From assembly GCA_017541145.1 (NCBI GenBank), contig JAFXZT010000041.1:1-64000 (forward strand): 64,000 nucleotides of DNA, read 5' to 3'. A program made the translations under genes and the position numbers. Shown piece by piece: positions 63,621 to 64,000 of this stretch. Each line of letters starts with the position of its first letter. The stretch's first letter is position 1. This DNA is from Bacteroidales bacterium. GTDB lineage: Bacteria; Bacteroidota; Bacteroidia; Bacteroidales; UBA3824. The notes below the pieces were generated by a model that ran no database searches, was not told the origin of the DNA, and worked only from the letters and a program-made list of their open reading frames with translations.

Positions 63621-64000
63621 TCAGCCGTTTTTAAAAATCCTCAAAAGATTCTGATTGAGCAGATGTTCGGTTTTTCGCATTGTCTTTTCAAAGTCAGAGT
63701 CAAGTTCGCACTCCCAAATGACAATCACCTGCCAGCCGTTTGCTGTGAGGATTTCTTGGTTTTTGGCATCGCGGCGGCGGTTGCGGCTTATTTTTTCCGA
63801 CCAAAACTCAGTGCGGGTTTTCGGAACGCGGAATTTTTTACAGTTTTCGTGTCCGTGCCAGAAACAGCCGTTAACAAAAACAGCCGTGCGGTATTTTCTA
63901 AGAACAACGTCAGGCTTCCCCGGAACGCTCTTAACGTTCAGACGGTAACGGAATCCGCGCTGCCACAGCCATTTGCGGACTCTGATTTCCGGTTTCGTGG
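63621..64000 (-). CDS. vsr: Very short patch repair (Vsr) endonuclease, 5' end beyond window
   Basis: The minus-strand frame is open from the window edge to a TGA at 63621-63623 and encodes 126 residues of a Vsr protein. Vsr nicks DNA at T:G mismatches that arise by deamination of methylated cytosine. Visible signatures are TKPEIRVRKWLWQRGFRYR, then VKSVPGKPDVVLRKYRTAVF (the catalytic Asp region), FVNGCFWHGH with the zinc/active-site Cys and His, and the C-terminal GWQVIVIWECEL strand. Only the first 15 or so residues are missing. GC is much higher than in the adjacent hamA gene, a sign of transfer. Vsr genes usually sit beside a DNA cytosine methyltransferase gene, which would be outside the window. 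Confidence 0.93.
   Translation of the reverse strand, partial: TKPEIRVRKWLWQRGFRYRLNVKSVPGKPDVVLRKYRTAVFVNGCFWHGHENCKKFRVPKTRTEFWSEKISRNRRRDAKNQEILTANGWQVIVIWECELDSDFEKTMRKTEHLLNQNLLRIFKNG

Noticed and set aside
63655..63948. 97-residue plus-strand ORF near the right edge
   Set aside because: It is the antisense of the clear Vsr coding frame on the minus strand.

Overview
The window looks like chromosomal DNA of an anaerobic Bacteroidota (Bacteroidales-type) bacterium. The signs are AT-rich sequence, promoters of the Bacteroides type (TTTG, 19-21 bases, TAnnTTTG), tandem SusC/SusD pairs, a hybrid two-component regulator, a Rho factor with a long disordered insert, and many lipoproteins with acidic residues after the lipobox cysteine. 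I saw no tRNA, rRNA or CRISPR array. The species cannot be named from this sequence alone.

Left part (1-13.7 kb): two close copies of a PD-(D/E)XK transposase-family (Rpn-like) gene, the first cut by the window edge, flank two AT-rich unknown genes. Then come rho, a small P-loop kinase-like ATPase, a MORN-like protein, a complete tripartite RND efflux operon (adaptor, pump, outer-membrane factor) and a small secreted discoidin-like protein. From 13.7 to 15.5 kb there is an overlapping pair, a PD-(D/E)XK-like protein and an ABC/SMC-type ATPase, that looks like an uncharacterised two-gene defence module.

Centre (15.5-58.2 kb): a large xylan utilisation locus. A hybrid two-component sensor/regulator (15544-19389) sits at one end. 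The minus-strand operon starts at 40.76 kb and reads SusC, SusD, SusC, SusD, a DUF1735 protein and a CBM-containing GH10 protein. This is the conserved Bacteroidota core known in Prevotella bryantii as xusABCDE-xyn10C. It is followed by a GH5, a modular surface glycan-binding protein, another GH10 and a CE6 esterase. An AAA_14/DUF4143 ATPase gene with its own triple repeat lies between the last two. The plus strand (41.3-58.1 kb) encodes GH10-CE1, GH43-CBM6-CE1, GH43, GH97, GH31, a CE6-GH97 fusion, GH43-CBM6 and a GH43-like protein. Signal sequences suggest a division of labour: minus-strand products carry surface-type lipoprotein signals (endo-acting enzymes, binding and import), while plus-strand products look periplasmic (debranching and exo-acting enzymes). 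GH31 and GH97 together with GH43, CE1 and CE6 suggest a heavily decorated cereal-type arabinoxylan. No alpha-glucuronidase (GH67/GH115) or GH3 is present in the window.

Right part (58.2-64 kb): a nitrilase-superfamily amidohydrolase behind a repeat-rich promoter region, then a defence region on the minus strand with a Hachiman-type pair (HamA nuclease, HamB helicase) and, at the window edge, the 3' part of a vsr very-short-patch repair endonuclease gene of clearly higher GC. A cytosine methyltransferase gene may lie just outside the window.
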